Translations under genes and position numbers: made by a program | From: Ophiocordyceps camponoti-saundersi (nom. inval.) | Taxonomy: Eukaryota > Ascomycota > Sordariomycetes > Hypocreales > Ophiocordycipitaceae | NCBI GenBank assembly: GCA_003339415.1 | Contig: PDHQ01000037.1 | Coordinates: 1 to 64,000, forward strand | DNA length: 64,000 nucleotides | Direction: 5' to 3' | Notes under the pieces: generated by a model | Seen by the model: only the letters and a program-made list of their open reading frames with translations | The model's database searches: none | Told to the model about the DNA's origin: nothing | Shown: piece by piece, positions 11,880 through 25,129 of the stretch | Layout: every line of letters starts with the position of its first letter | Numbering within the stretch: position 1 is the first letter of the stretch

Positions 11880-13150
11880 AGCTAGACTTAGCGCGGCTTT
11901 ACTATTTCCGGGACTCCGGGCAGTTTTTTAACTATACGGAGTATATACCCTTATATAAAATATAATAGTAATATCTCTCTCCCTTTTATACGGGGCAGTT
12001 CTCTTTTTCGCTATTATATAAGGTAGCTACGTAATATCTATATTAAGGAGGCTTTTAGTAATACTTAGTAATATATCTAAATTAGAAATATCTATAATAT
12101 TACTTAAGGCGTGCGGAGTCCTTATAAAATTTATAATAAATTATCTTCGTATTTATAACTATTTTATTTAAGTAAAGCTTATTTACGTTTTCTACGCTAC
12201 CTAAGCTTATAATAAGATAAGTCCGCGGGATATCTTTGCCGAAAGTATATTAGGGTTAGAGTACTTTTACCCGGACTACGTTAACTTTATTTACTTTCCT
12301 AATATTATTAAATAACGCGTTACGGTCGCGGTTAGCTACTAAGGTTTAAATATTTTTAGCGATAATAATATAAGTCCGGTATATACGCTTAGCCTCCGCT
12401 TTAAAAGCTTAAGCTACTTACTTATCCCTTAAAGTAAGGTCCTTATACTTTAAGTTAAATATAATTATAAGGTCTCCGCTAAGAAGTTAGCGTATAGTAA
12501 CTATTATAAAATAGCTTATAGCTTTATTAACTTTCTAGATAACCTCCTAAGGAGTAGGCGCTAAAACTCCCTCGATTACTAAGATATCTTTTACTAATAT
12601 AAGTACCTCCCTCTCCGTTCTCGCCGGAACTAGGCGTATAAGGGGCGCCGCGGGGGGGGCGGAGTTCGGGGCGGAGCTTATAACTACGCTAGCTTAGGTT
12701 AAAACTCTAGGGGCGGAGTCTAACTTTTTACTTATTACCTTATAAAAAATAGCTTTAATTAATTTCTAAATAGCGTAGAAAATAGTAATAGGTAAGCTAG
12801 ATAAGTTCTTAGAGGCTTATTAGCGCTACTAAAGCTTAGTAAACGCTATATTAAGAATACCTTATATAAGGCGAAAATCTTACGCGGAGATTACCTTAGT
12901 AAGTTTTTTATATATAAACTTTAAGATAGAATCTATTAAGGTCCGAAAAGTATCGATAAATAAGTTATCGGAGTTAGTAGCTATATTATATTAACCTTTA
13001 CCTATACGCGGATATTATCGGGATTAGTTAAGCCCCTAAGTTCCGCTATCGAGTATTATCGGCACCGATAGCGGACTAGGAGGCGGGCCGCCCCGCGACC
13101 TTACGTTTAGGGCTATTCCCTTAGCGGAGTCGGACTCCGAGAGGCAGAAA
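11880..13150 (-). pseudogene. LINE-3 ORF1 with CCHC zinc knuckles, degraded
   Basis: Minus-strand ORF1 (Gag-like, RNA-binding) remnant. Between about 11930 and 12110 the frame keeps several Cys and His codons in knuckle spacing and the phrase NCPESR, as in Tad-like ORF1 proteins. Further Cys positions read Tyr, consistent with G-to-A change. This is one of the least mutated coding remnants: the stretch 12600-13200 retains many CG and GG runs. A plus-strand paralogue lies in LINE-2 (about 5100-5979). Confidence 0.65.
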
Positions 13151-13478
13151 GTACTAAATTCTTATAATATCACGGCGTTAAGAACGAACAGGGACCCCGA
13201 TCGTCTAAAGTTATAAAAAAGTTAGACGTTATATACTTAGCATTATTAAGGAGGTAAATAAGGTTAATATAGTTTAGGCGAAGGCGCTTTAACCTTAGTA
13301 TACTACTAATAAAGAAGCCTTATAAACTTATCTTATTATAAGCTGCTAGACAGGCGTTAGAGGACAAGGTATAAGGGGATAAGGGATAGAAGGATAAGAA
13401 AAGGGGACTTAGAGGAATTATTATTATTATTAAACTTGCTATTAGACTAATATAAAAGGGATCACGACTACTAATACC

Positions 13479-13643
13479 TGTTAAAGCACGCACGCTGTTA
13501 CGGATCGGGCAGTATTATTACTAATACTAAGTTTAACTCTAGTAGCCCCTCTATACTAATTTAGTATAGCTAATATACTAACCTAACTAAGCTTAAGCCC
13601 TAAATAGGTTATAGCTTAGATATAGGGTATATTATATATAATA
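13479..13643 (-). repeat. Copia 3' LTR
   Basis: 165 bp, the same length as its partner at 18614. It keeps the TG start and several CA dinucleotides that are TA in the partner, showing that the two LTRs were mutated unevenly. Confidence 0.85.
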
Positions 13644-13899
13644 CCGCCCCTAAGGCTAGGCAGGCTAAAGAATAACTATCGTAATATTATTTCTTAGTAT
13701 TTAAGCTATTAGAGCCGCCCTTATTCCTTAGCATAGCTAAATTTAGCTAGCGTACGAACTACTAATACTTATTCGCCTATAGACCCTTTATTAGGCCGTT
13801 TACGATTATATCTTCTATACCTATCTATTATAAATTAAAAAAGCTTATCTTATACCTTTAGATAATTTATTTATATCGTAAATTAATATACCTTATATA

Positions 13900-16800
13900 T
13901 ACCTTATTAAGTAAGTTAATTACGGCTAACTTTACGTTTTAACTATTAGTAAATATTATAAGAGGCCTCTTTTATTCGTAGCCGGTATCTTAAATAATAT
14001 TAGAGAGCTAAATTATTATAAGCTTAGCGGGCGTAAAAGCTATAAATTCGGCCTTTATATTACTAATAGTAATAAAAATCTAACGCTTTAAGTGCTATAC
14101 GATAAGGCTACTAGCGAGGAAGATAACGAACCTAGCCGTTAAGGCGTAAGTTACCTAATTATCCGCGAATAATATATTAAAATAAACGCGAAGCTAAAAG
14201 TTCTTATTATAGGCTACTCCTCTAAGGGTAATATTAAAGGAAGGTATACCGCGTAAATAGCGGAAAAAATACTTTATCGTAGCTAGATAAGCGTAAGTTA
14301 TATAAGAATTTACCTCCGATAGTTTCTTTACGCTATATATAATATTAGGCCTTATACTTAAGGCTAGCTAATTAAGGCTACTTATTTATTTCTATTATAT
14401 TATAGCCTTTATCGTAATCTTAGCCTTTTTTTAATTATAAGGAATTATATATTTTATTAGCTACGGCGTCTTCGTAAGCTTTAAATTATTAGTATCGAAT
14501 AGCTTAAGAATCTTATAAGTAAAGGAGGTTTAATATATTTAAATAGTATAGGCCTAATAATCGCGATTAAACTTAAGGCTAAGGAATTCCTAAAGCTTTT
14601 TAAGGTATTTAACTTTATATAATTTATCGAGAATTATAGCCTTATTATTAATTTATACTTATATCGGTACTATAAGGAGGATATTATTTATATAAAGAAT
14701 AAGGAGGCTACTATTAGCGTAGCGATAAAAGTATAACTTAGAATTAAGTTATTTAAATCCGTAATTAGCTAGATTTTTAGCTATACGCTCGAACTACTAG
14801 CGCGGCGAGGCTTAATAGCTATAAAGGGCCCTTTTTAAGCGGTAAATACGCCTTAACTTATCCTTAAAGCTATAAAGCTACTTAATAAAAATATCTTTAT
14901 TTAATTTAGCGTTAATAAAAATATTTATAATATTAAACTTAGCCTATTTAAAATCTTATATTATAATAAGCGTAAAGAAGATTCTAATAGATAATTAATA
15001 TATTACCGTTATATATAGATTCTTAATAGGTTAATTTATAAAATCGTAATCTCCGTAAATAACTTAGCGGGCTTTCGCTATCGGATCTACGCCTTTAATT
15101 AGCTTTTTTATAAATACCTAACGCCTTAAAAGGGTTTTAGTATTATAAAGCTTAGGAACGAGCTCTTAAGCGCCCTTCTAATATAGCTTATTAAGTTCTT
15201 TCTTTATCGTAAGTACTTATTATTTATTAAATTTAGGTAGCTTCTTCGTAATACGATAATTACTTAAAGTATAACTTATAAAGGTTTCCGTAGCTAAAGC
15301 TAAAAGAATTATTATAAGCGCCTAATTAATATATTCGTCCTTATCGGCGAAAGAAACGTATAATAAAAAGGGTTTAAGAACGCTAGCTAAATTAGCTTAT
15401 ATAAGCCTTTTCGAATATTTTATAAGCTTAGTATTATAGATCTTTTCTATTAAACGATGCTTATAGCGTTATTATATTAATTCTATTAATATAAAAGATA
15501 AGGTTAACGCCTTACGCTTACGTAAATATTAAGAAAGTTATTTTTTAGGTATTAGGTTAGTTAGCTAAAAATTCTATAAGTTACTAGCTAATTTATTAGG
15601 ATTATTACGATTATTAATATTATAAACCTAGCTACTAGGAAGATTTAAGGTTATAGGCGCTATTAGTAGTAATTATACCTTTTTATTAATTTCCTTAATT
15701 AATCGAAGAAGCGTATTCTTATCGAAAAACGGGCGCGGTGCCTCTCTACCTCGATAAGGCGTAGGATTCGGTAAGAGAAGGTGCGAAGAGTTTCCTTTAA
15801 GCGTTTTAAAACGCTTTTTTAATAACCTTATAAATTCCTCTTTAATAGTCGATATATTCGATAATCTAGCTATAATAGTTTAGTATTTCCTTAGTTATTT
15901 TTTAATATTCGATATATTAGAGGACTATAAAACGTTAATACCGCTAATTTAACTATAGGAAGTTTTCTTTTTCTCCTTATAAGGAAGAATAATAAGTTTA
16001 AATTCGATAATTTTACTTTTTTCTTTTAAATAAGCTTTAAATTTAACTAATAGGTTCTTTTTAACGGTAAGGGCACCGGTACGATTAATAAAGTATATAT
16101 CTTATATATGAATAATAATCTCTTAATTAAGAAGCTAAATTTTAAAGATATAGCTATATAAGCTTTTAATACTAATAAGATAACCTTTCTAAGCTTAAGG
16201 AGCTATTTTTTTAGACCTTATAATCTTCTCTTTTAGCTTTATTATATATACTATATAACCCTAAGCGTGAAGGTAGCTAATATTATATTTATAGGGTAAG
16301 TTAAGCGTTTTTATAACCCTCTTAAAAGGGCTATCTTTACCTCTTATAAGTAGTAAATTTAATATATATACTACTATCGATATATAATATAGCTATAAGG
16401 TTACGGGAAGCTTAGCGTATAAGCAAATAGCCTTAGCTATTATTAATAAGGTCCTGCCGGCCCTCTCTATAAGGCTATTTTACTATAGATTATATAGAGT
16501 TAAATAGCGTAGAATAAAACTATCTTAAAGAGCCTAGGCCTTAATCGCCTTACTCTTAAACTCCTATATATTATTAAAAGCTATCGTAGCTATAAGAATT
16601 CCTCCTAAAAAGGCGTTAACTTATCGTTTCTAACCGCGAAGAAGATTATAAGCTTGCCTTTTTAAGGTAGTAGCTATTATCTAGTAGAATCTTATAAAGG
16701 CGTTAATTCCGTATAAAGAATAGCGAGCACCGCTATTATTAAGCAGATTATACTCGATAATATCCTAAAAAACGATATTAAGGAATCTTAAGGGCCTAGC

Positions 16801-18500
16801 TAGCGAATCCCTACTAATTATAATATCTACCTTAGCGAATTAATAAGCTTTATACGAGAAGCTTTTAACGGTCTTTTTATCGATTAAAATCCTTACTTTC
16901 TAATAAGCTAGGGTTACCTTATCCTTACTAGTATATATAAGGCGCTCGTATATAATAGTAAAATTAGCTTTTAAGCTTTTCCTTAGCGATTTATACGGTA
17001 AAGTAGCGAATATTTTAATTACAGTTTAATCGCCGCTTATAGCGGCTATACTAATAACTTAAAGTTAATTATTAAGGTAGTAAATATACTTTTTAGTATT
17101 TTTTATAATAAGGAAATTTATCTTAAGGTTAGTAATAACGCTCTTTTCCTTTAGAATACTTATATTTATTAAATTCGCTTAAATATTAAGATAATAGAAA
17201 GCTTACGATAAGATTATCGAATTACTATTAGGTAGATTTATCTTAACCTTCCCCTTTCTCTAAAGCTAAAAATCTCTACTATTAGCAGCGCGGAAAAGGT
17301 TAATAACGGTATTCTTATAGATTTCGATAAACTATTTTAAATTATTAAAAATATAGCCTCTAGCTTTAGAGTTATATATAATATTATCTTATTCGACGCC
17401 GCGGCTAATAGCTACTAATTTATATATCTATCTAGCTTTCGTAATAGCTTCTAATACCGTAATTTACTTCTATTAATACTAATCTCTTAATAGCAGGCGC
17501 TACTTGAAATATAATTTTTAGTAATTTTCCTTTTAATAAAGCTTACTACCTTTAGGAATAAAATATCTATAATTAAAATATTAACTTTTTTAGCTTTCTT
17601 ATATAGGAGAAGAGGATCTACTATTATAATTACCGCGGCCTTATCTTTTACTATAACCTTAACCTTTATTACGGCCGTTATTTCGCTTTTCTTCCTATTT
17701 TTTTATATTCTAATTTACGGAAAAGGTATCTTTTTTCTTATTATCGATAAGCTTAGCGTAATTTTAGAAGAAACCTAAAACCTCGTCCTTTATTAAAGGC
17801 TTTTATTTAGCTAGCTTATATATCTAATCTTTATATTAAAAAAATATAACGGTTTTAATAGCGTTAATTATAGCGCTAATAAACTATTCCTTATAGGGTT
17901 CTTTTATTATAACGTAGAGTTAACTTTATAGGAGATAAGGGCATTTTACGAAGATACTAAATATTATAAAGTTCTCCGCTTTTATAATATATATTTCTTT
18001 TATAATTAATAAGAAAGTAACTTTTAGAGCTATATTATATTTCTTCTTAATAGCTATAAAAGTTTAATATACTAATTAATTCGAATTCTAGCCGCTATTA
18101 CGAATTCCGAGGATTATCGTAAGCTTATAATAATATATAATAAGATAACGGTAATAGATTTCCTTATTTTATTATTTCTCTATAGCCGTGATATTTATAT
18201 CTATAAATTTACCGCTATTAAGCTTATTAATATGCTAAAGTAAACGAAATTACTTAATTACTATTCTAATTAATATCTCCTAATATTACTAATTCTCTTA
18301 GCCTTTTAGCCTCTTTATACTTATCGGGATCGCTCCTATTTTTATATTTTTTAATAAGGTTATCGTAACCTTCTTTCCAGCTTAAATAGGCTCTTTTACG
18401 CCCTAATAAGTAATAACTATCTTAGTAAGGTAATATAAGGTGCTTAAATAGGTCCGTATAAACCGGGGAAGGTAAAATTCTAACTTAATTTAGTAATAAC
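13900..18500 (-). pseudogene. Copia Gag-Pol remnant
   Basis: Minus-strand frame with stops only at Gln/Trp-like codons in its best stretches. Around 13900-14250 it shows the order typical of Copia RNase H: a degraded Asp-rich start, an AEF(I/M)A segment near 14040, and a degraded copy of the D-x-x-x-A...KHIDIRYH block near 13860-13950. About 15690-15870 is another stop-poor stretch of uncertain domain. A charged stop-poor stretch near 18290-18400, close to the 5' LTR, would fit Gag. RT and integrase motifs were not pinned down. Confidence 0.6.
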
Positions 18501-18613
18501 TATAACTTTATAGCGTCTACTATAGCTAAGCGAACCCTTAATAAGGTCTTAATATAAGGAATAATTATTATTATCGTAAAAAACGCGTAATTTAGCGCGA
18601 CGGGCGTATAACC

Positions 18614-18778
18614 TATTAAGGCACGTACGCTATTATAGATCGGGTAGTATTATTACTAATACTAAGTCTAACTTTAGTGGCCCCTCTATACTAATTTAGT
18701 GTGGCTAATATACTAACCTAACCGAGCTTAAGCCCTAAGTAGGTTATAGCTTAGATATAGGGTGTGTTATATATAATA
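18614..18778 (-). repeat. Copia 5' LTR
   Basis: 165 bp, ending GTGTTATATATAATA and followed directly by the ATACC duplication and the resumed Gypsy LTR. Differences from the 13479 copy are mostly C/T and G/A. Confidence 0.85.
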
Positions 18779-19972
18779 ATACCTTAACGTATAATACTAT
18801 ACGATCTAATCTAATCCTATAATCTGAGACTAATCGAGGGATTTTAAAGCTTTAATAGCGTAGAGGATATAAATAAGCTTTACTTAAATAAAGTAATTAT
18901 AAATATAAAAATAATTTACTATAAACTTTATAAGGACTTCGCACGCCTTAAGTAATATTATAAATATTTCTAATTTAAGTATATTACTAAGTATTACTAA
19001 AAGCCCTCTTATTATAAATACTACGCGGCTACCTTATATAATAGTAAAGAAGAAAACTACCTTATATAAAAAGGAGAAAGAACTCGCTATTATATTTTAT
19101 ATAAAGGTATATACTCCGTATAGTTAAAAAATTACCTAAAGTCTTAGAAATAGTAAAGCTATACTAAGTTTAGCTTCCTTAATAAACCTCGCTTTTTCTA
19201 ATTATTATAAGCTACTTCACCTCTAGCCCCTACTTAGTAATAATTTTATAAAGATAGCGAAAGCTTTATTATAGTTTCTTTAAGGAAGTAAATATATTAT
19301 AAATCCCCCAGAGATATACCTTAGTAATCCTCTTATAATACGCTACTTACTTAAGTCTCCTTAAGAGGCTCTTAACTTAGTAATATTTATAAAAGCTATA
19401 AGCTACGTAATAGATTTTATAGCTTATAACCGGCCTTATAATTTTAAGTAAAGTTTATATTAATAAATTTTATATAACTAAAGTAATTATAAATAATTAT
19501 TTTTAATACTTAATTTTTATAAAGATTATAACTTTATTATAAAATATCTAAAAAATTAACCGCTTTATTTAGCTCGCCTTATTTAATAAAAAAAGTTATA
19601 ATATTATTATTATATAAGAATTTTAGCTTAATATATATAATTACCCTCCGCTTCCTAAACTTACTCCTTATTACCTTATTTAAGGTAAAAATAAAGCTCT
19701 TTTTTATATATATAAATAATATAAAGTTAATAACTAAGACTTTATTATAAGGCCTAATTTTATTAAAATTTCCTTTTATAATAAGCCTTAAGTATTTACT
19801 ATTTACTCCCCGCCGCTTAGAAATATCTTAAACCTTTTCTACGCTTATTACCTCCTTCTCCCTCCTTATACTCCGCCTCCGCCTCCGCTCCGCTAATTAT
19901 CCTTAGTAATTTTAATACTTATTACCCCTTTTAGGACCTTTATAAACGTACCTCCCTCTACTCCGCGGAACT

Positions 19973-20934
19973 TATAATAATCTAAGATATAAATACTAGT
20001 TAAAAGTACTATTCTTATTATATAAGTAGTATTTATTATATAAACAGCTTAATAATATAATTTATATAATAAAGTAAAAATACTAGTATCTAGTATTTAA
20101 ATTATAGCTAAACCTCGGAAGGTTAAATACTGGATAATAAGATAAGATAATAAAGATAAGAATAACGAATAAAATTCTTAGGATAAGAAGAACGGTTAGA
20201 AACGGTTAAAAACGGAAAGAAATATTAGCTATTATAAATAAAGAATTATTTATTATAATTCATTATTAGCCTAGAAGCTGACAGAATATAATAGAATAGA
20301 ATAAAGCTATTCTATTCGCTAAGGAATATAGTAAATTTAAAATTAAGGGTTAATTTCAAAGTAGGAATTTAATTTTAAAGTAAAAGAATATGATAGAAGT
20401 AAATAGAATAAAACAAAGCTATTCTATTCGCTAAGGAATATAGTAGATTTAAAATTAAGGGTTAATTTTAAAGTAGGAATTTAATTTTAAAGTAAAAAGA
20501 ATACGATAGAAGTAAATAGAATAAAATAAAGCTATTCTATTCGCTAGTATATTTATAATATAAAGCTTCTACGGTATTCTATAGCTTTCTAGCTAGCTTA
20601 TATAATTAGATAGTTTCTTAGAGAAGGAAAACTATAAAAGGAAGGCTTCCTTCCCTCGAAGGGTCTTTCCTTTCCTTCTTCTCTAAGCTTTTAATCTAAA
20701 TAATTAGCACTATAAAAGCCTACTCTCTACTACCTTCCCCTGCCTTATAAGATATTCCTATTTAGGAAGTTCTTACTTATTTATGCTTTGTGAATTCCTT
20801 ATTCCGGCTACCTACTGCCCGGTTAAAGTAAGTAAAGCCCCTTACCTTCTTATTACCCCTTTTCTCTTTATCTTTAGAAGCTTAGATTAAGGGCTACGGG
20901 TAAGATTAGGTAATTACGGGTACGATCCGTAACA
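19973..20934. repeat. 962-bp solo LTR (third LTR family)
   Basis: Flanked by GAACT at 19968-19972 and 20935-20939, inside LINE-2. The paralogous position in LINE-3 (about 11055-11085) is uninterrupted. It starts TATAATAATC and ends CCGTAACA, an intact CA end. The left half is strongly AT-rich; the right third (20640-20934) has near-normal composition and a plausible TATA box (CTATAAAAG near 20710), as in an LTR promoter. It contains the tandem repeat at 20290-20545. No internal region is present, so it is called solo. Confidence 0.75.
20290..20545. repeat. Tandem repeat of about 112 bp inside the solo LTR
   Basis: Just over two copies of a 112-113-bp unit. Each contains AAAGCTATTCTATTCGCTA (starts at 20303, 20415 and 20528) and an AATTTAATTTTAAAGTA motif. 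The units are nearly identical, so the duplication is recent relative to point mutation or was kept similar by recombination. Confidence 0.85.
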
Positions 20935-23900
20935 GAACTTCTCTCCGCCTTTTACTAACTTTACCTTAAACTCCTTACCCCTTTTTATAAGATTACTTAA
21001 AAAATATATAAGCGAAAGGCTAATATTATTAACTTAATTTAAAATATATTTAATTATTTCCTTATATATTTTAGCTTAAATTTTAATTTTCTTAGCTTTA
21101 ATTATATTCCTTAATTTATATTATTTATTACCTTTCCTTTTTTAAATTTTACTTTAATATTATATTAAAAATATTTTAATTTTAATATCTTATAAGTAAA
21201 AATAAAAAACTACCTCTTATTTTCCACTATTTAAGTAAAATTTATAGTTAATATTAAAAAATTAATAATATAGCTATATAATTAATTAAATATTATAGCT
21301 AACTTAATAATTTTAAAATTACCTTAATAATATAGTTTTTATTTATATTTATAATAAATTTTAAAAGTTATTTTTATAATCTTAGATATAAAATATATTA
21401 GGCGGTATTAGTAAGTATAGCTAAATTTTAATTATTAATAAGTATATTAAAACGCTATAATATAATAAAAATTATCTATTAAGAAAGTAAAAAGGGATAA
21501 TTAGAGGTAATTTCTTATTTTTATAAGCGGCGACTTTAATATTATATAGTTTATAGCTTAGTAAGTAAGATTTTATAGCTAAGCTTTTTTAAAGCTTATA
21601 TATATTTCTCCTTTTTAATAAAATACGGACTTTACTTTCTAATTATTTTTCTCTAAAAAATTAGAGCTTTTAGCTTATAAGTTTTTTTCCTATCTTCTAG
21701 AAAATACTTTATATTTTCTTATCTCTAACCCCTTCCCCTTAATTAATATTCCCTTTTAAGTTATTAAATATAAAGTTCGATTTACTATTTTTAATATTAT
21801 ATTATAAAAATTTACTAAGCTTAATAATATCCCTATTAGCTTTTTAAAAAATTATAAATAACCCCTTATAATAGTTATAACTAAGCTTTTTTAGGGATAT
21901 ATTATTTATAAATATTTCCTTACTTAATATTAGACTTTTAATATTACGGTTTTTTAGAAAGCGGGAAAAAGCTTAGTAATTTATTAGACTTTAAGTAGCT
22001 ACCGCCTTATCTCCCTCTTTAATATTATAAGTAAAATTTTTAAAATTATAATAGTAAAGAAAATATTTTACGCGGCGGAGTTTATAAGAATCTTACTATA
22101 AGGTTAAATAAATAACTAGCTTAACTAATTTATTAATAGCGTTTTATTTCTCCTAATAAAGTTTATTTATATTACTTAAAGCTTTTAAAGCTTTACCTCT
22201 TTTTTAATATTAAATATAATAAGTATTTTTAATAATATTTTATATCTTAAGCTAATAAAAATCCTTAATTTTCTTAGCTTCCTTAGATAAATTATAGCTT
22301 TTTTTTACTTTTACTTTTTTAACTATATCTTTTACTTAAAAATTAATAGTAAACTATTAAATCTTTTCCTTATTTTTATTAAAATCCCTTAAGGCTTTTT
22401 ACTTACTTTAGTACTTTTTATCCTATATATCTTATCTTTTTATAAATATTTAATATAAGCGATTAGTATATTTATTATTAGATTTATAAATAATATTAAT
22501 ATTTTTAATATTAAGCGTACTTTTACTTAGGTTCGCTACTAGCTTAAATAAGCTTAGAGTATCTATTATAATTAGATAATAGAATATAAAATAACTTTTT
22601 AGCTATTTAAAAGTAAGCTCTTTTACTTTATAAAAGCCCGCTTTATTAATATAACTCCGCTAATCCTTAATAAAAATATTATTTAACTTATATAAAAAGT
22701 ATATATACTTAAGGTTTAGATTTATTATAAATTTTAATAAAAGCTATACCTCCGCTACCTTATAAAGAAGCTTACTTATTAATAGCTAGCCCTAACTAAG
22801 CTTACCTTATTTACTTAAAGCTTCTTACTCCTCTAAGTAAGGGAAATTTATACTAAAGTTATTAAATTAATAATCGCCTTTAGCGTTATAATTTACTCCG
22901 CTCTAACCTTACTAAGTAAAAAACCTAAGGGCCTTATTCTCCGATAGCTAGCTATAACTTAATTTAAATACCTCCGTATTATCTTTAGGGCGTACTAAGT
23001 AACCCCTTTTTACTATATTAAGTTTAAAACCTTTATCCCTTTTATTAATATTTACTTATTTTACTACGCCGCTTATAGCTACTTACTTTTCTATAATAAA
23101 AAGCCCGCGGCTTATACTTACTCCGCCTTTAAAAGAATTACTATATACTTTTACTAATATTATAAAAGTTAGCCTTACTTTACTTATATCTTTTTCGAAT
23201 TTTTTTAATCTTTTTCTATTATTTAAGTATAGATTCCGAATATCGCCTCTTAATCTCTTAAAACTTTAAAAGCTTATTTTTACGAAAAATAGTAACTTCG
23301 CTAAAACTTTAAGAAAGGAAAGCTTTAAAAATATAGCTAGTTTTTTAAATACCTTACTAATAAACCGCCCTAATTAAAACCTAATAATACCTTATAAATC
23401 TATTAAGGCTTTTTAAAAATCTTAAATAGCGCTTTAACTTAGCTTCGTAATAGTAAAATTAGCTTTAATAAGTTTCTTTATATTTATAATATTCTTATAA
23501 TTATAACCTCTTATTACCTTTATAATAGTAAAAAAGATAAGATAATAGCTTACTTTACTTTATATTATAAACTAACTATTTATAAAAAGATACTCTTATT
23601 AATATTTCTTATAAATTTAATTTAAAACTATAAGGACTTTAATAAGGCCCTTAGCTATAAAGCTATTATAAGCTTTTTTACCTTATAATTTATCCGCTTA
23701 TAACGCCTCCGCTAATTTAACCTCTTTTTATTATTTTATAATATTTAAATATATTTAAATACTTAAATATAAAGTTTAGGCGCGGGGGTTAGTTTTTAAT
23801 ATTTTCGCTATATAATTATTATTATTTATTTACTTTATACCCCGCTCCTAACTTTACTCTTTACTCCGCTTAGCCTTATTTAGCCCGCTTAGCTTTTTTA

Positions 23901-24205
23901 CCCCTTTTCCCGCCCCGCCCTTTATTTTATTTTCCGCGCCTAATAATATAAGCTTATCCTTTAAGTTATTATTATCGCTCTCCGCTATATACTTTAATAT
24001 TATTAATATAAACTTTATAAGAGATAATTTTAGTATTTAGATAAAGTTTAGCTTAAGCTTTAACTCCTTTTTTATTATTTTCTTAGCCTTTATCCTTTAT
24101 CTTCCCCGCTTCCCGCTTTTTTTTACTTTTCTCTATACTATTTACTTTTTTTACTCCGCTTACCCCTTTAACTCCGTTCGCCCCTTTTTTATCTTTTTTA
24201 ACTAT

Positions 24206-24400
24206 TAAAATCCCTCGATCGGTCTCAAATCACAGGATCAGATTAGATCGTATAGGGTTATGCGTCAGGGCATTAGTAGTCGTGATCCCTTTTATATTAG
24301 TCTAATAGCAAATCTAATAATAATAATAATTCCTCTAAGTTCCCCTTTTTTCCTCTAATCCCTTATCCTCTAATACTTTATCCTCTAATACTTATCTAAT
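24206..24400 (-). repeat. Gypsy 3' LTR (less mutated)
   Basis: 195 bp. It keeps CAAATCACAGGATCAG where the 5' LTR has TA-rich equivalents. The sense-strand start is about RTTAGATA and the end TTTTA(A); a canonical TG...CA is not evident at the boundaries set by the target duplication. Confidence 0.85.
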
Positions 24401-25129
24401 AAAGTAGGGGGTATCTTTATTATAGTCGCCTACGATTACCTTCTCCACTTAAACCTCTTTACCGTGATCCTCCGTAAATAGCCTATCGTTATCTAATCTT
24501 AGGGGTATCCCCCTAATTTTATTCGAGCTAGTCTCCTAATTTCCTTAGCTTAATAGCCTCGCTTTCTTAATTAATCTTTTATTAGACTAGTTAGCTATAC
24601 TAGGCCTCTTAGATTACGGCGATAATATATCGGATATTAACCCTTAGTTAGACGGCTATAGAAGGGGGTTTAATATAGGTTATAATATAAGTTAATCGAA
24701 GTCTTTAAAGTTTACCTTAATAACTTAGCGTAGAGTTATCTTAATAGCTTTATTTAGTAGCGGTCGGATAATATTATCTATCGTTATAGATTAAAATACT
24801 TCTTATAGCGCCGCTCTAATAATATCTTTTATCGGATATATATTATATTCTTTAATATTTATAGAAATAGGCCGCTTTAATTATATCGAGGACTTATTTA
24901 GAATACGGGTTAGCTTATTATAAATAAGTAAGATAATTCTTTTTAAATTTTTAATAGCTATTATTTACCTAATAGCTCTCTTAGTATATATAATCGATTA
25001 TTTTACTTATATAACTTACTAAAATTCCGTTTATTAGTACTCGAGAAAAGCCCTATAATTAGCTTCTTATCGCTCTTTTTAGTCCCTCGTAATAGATCGT
25101 TATTCTACTATCTATATCTTATTCTTCTC

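Larger units (their letters stand above)
5980..13233 (-). mobile_element. LINE-3, full-length 7.25-kb LINE relic
   Basis: Minus-strand LINE inserted in ORF1 of LINE-2. A 15-bp target duplication, TACTTAGCA(C/T)TATTA, is at 5965-5979 and 13234-13248. The element ends at its left side in a (TAA)n tail, typical of Tad-like LINEs. From right to left it carries ORF1 with CCHC knuckles, an AP-endonuclease, reverse transcriptase and a long 3' region with GC-rich minisatellite and polypyrimidine tracts. It is less RIP-mutated near its 5' end (about 12600-13230), where GC-rich patches survive. Confidence 0.78.
13479..18778 (-). mobile_element. Copia-type LTR retrotransposon, 5.3 kb, RIP-mutated
   Basis: Two 165-bp LTRs (13479-13643 and 18614-18778) start TGTTAAAG or TATTAAGG and end in ATATAATA. 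The 5-bp target duplication ATACC is at 13474-13478 and 18779-18783. The pol remnant is on the minus strand, so the right LTR is the 5' LTR. The identification as Copia rests on an RNase H-like segment near 13900-14250. It is inserted in a Gypsy solo LTR. Confidence 0.85.
13345..18846 (+). repeat. Solo Gypsy LTR split by a Copia element
   Basis: The LTR halves are 13345-13478 and 18784-18846, together about 197 bp (Gypsy LTR 195 bp). Outer target duplication is AAGCT at 13340-13344 and 18847-18851, and LINE-2 ORF1 sequence continues on both sides. The intervening 13479-18778 is the Copia element. No Gypsy internal sequence is present, so the LTR was already solo, or came solo by recombination, when split. 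Confidence 0.8.
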
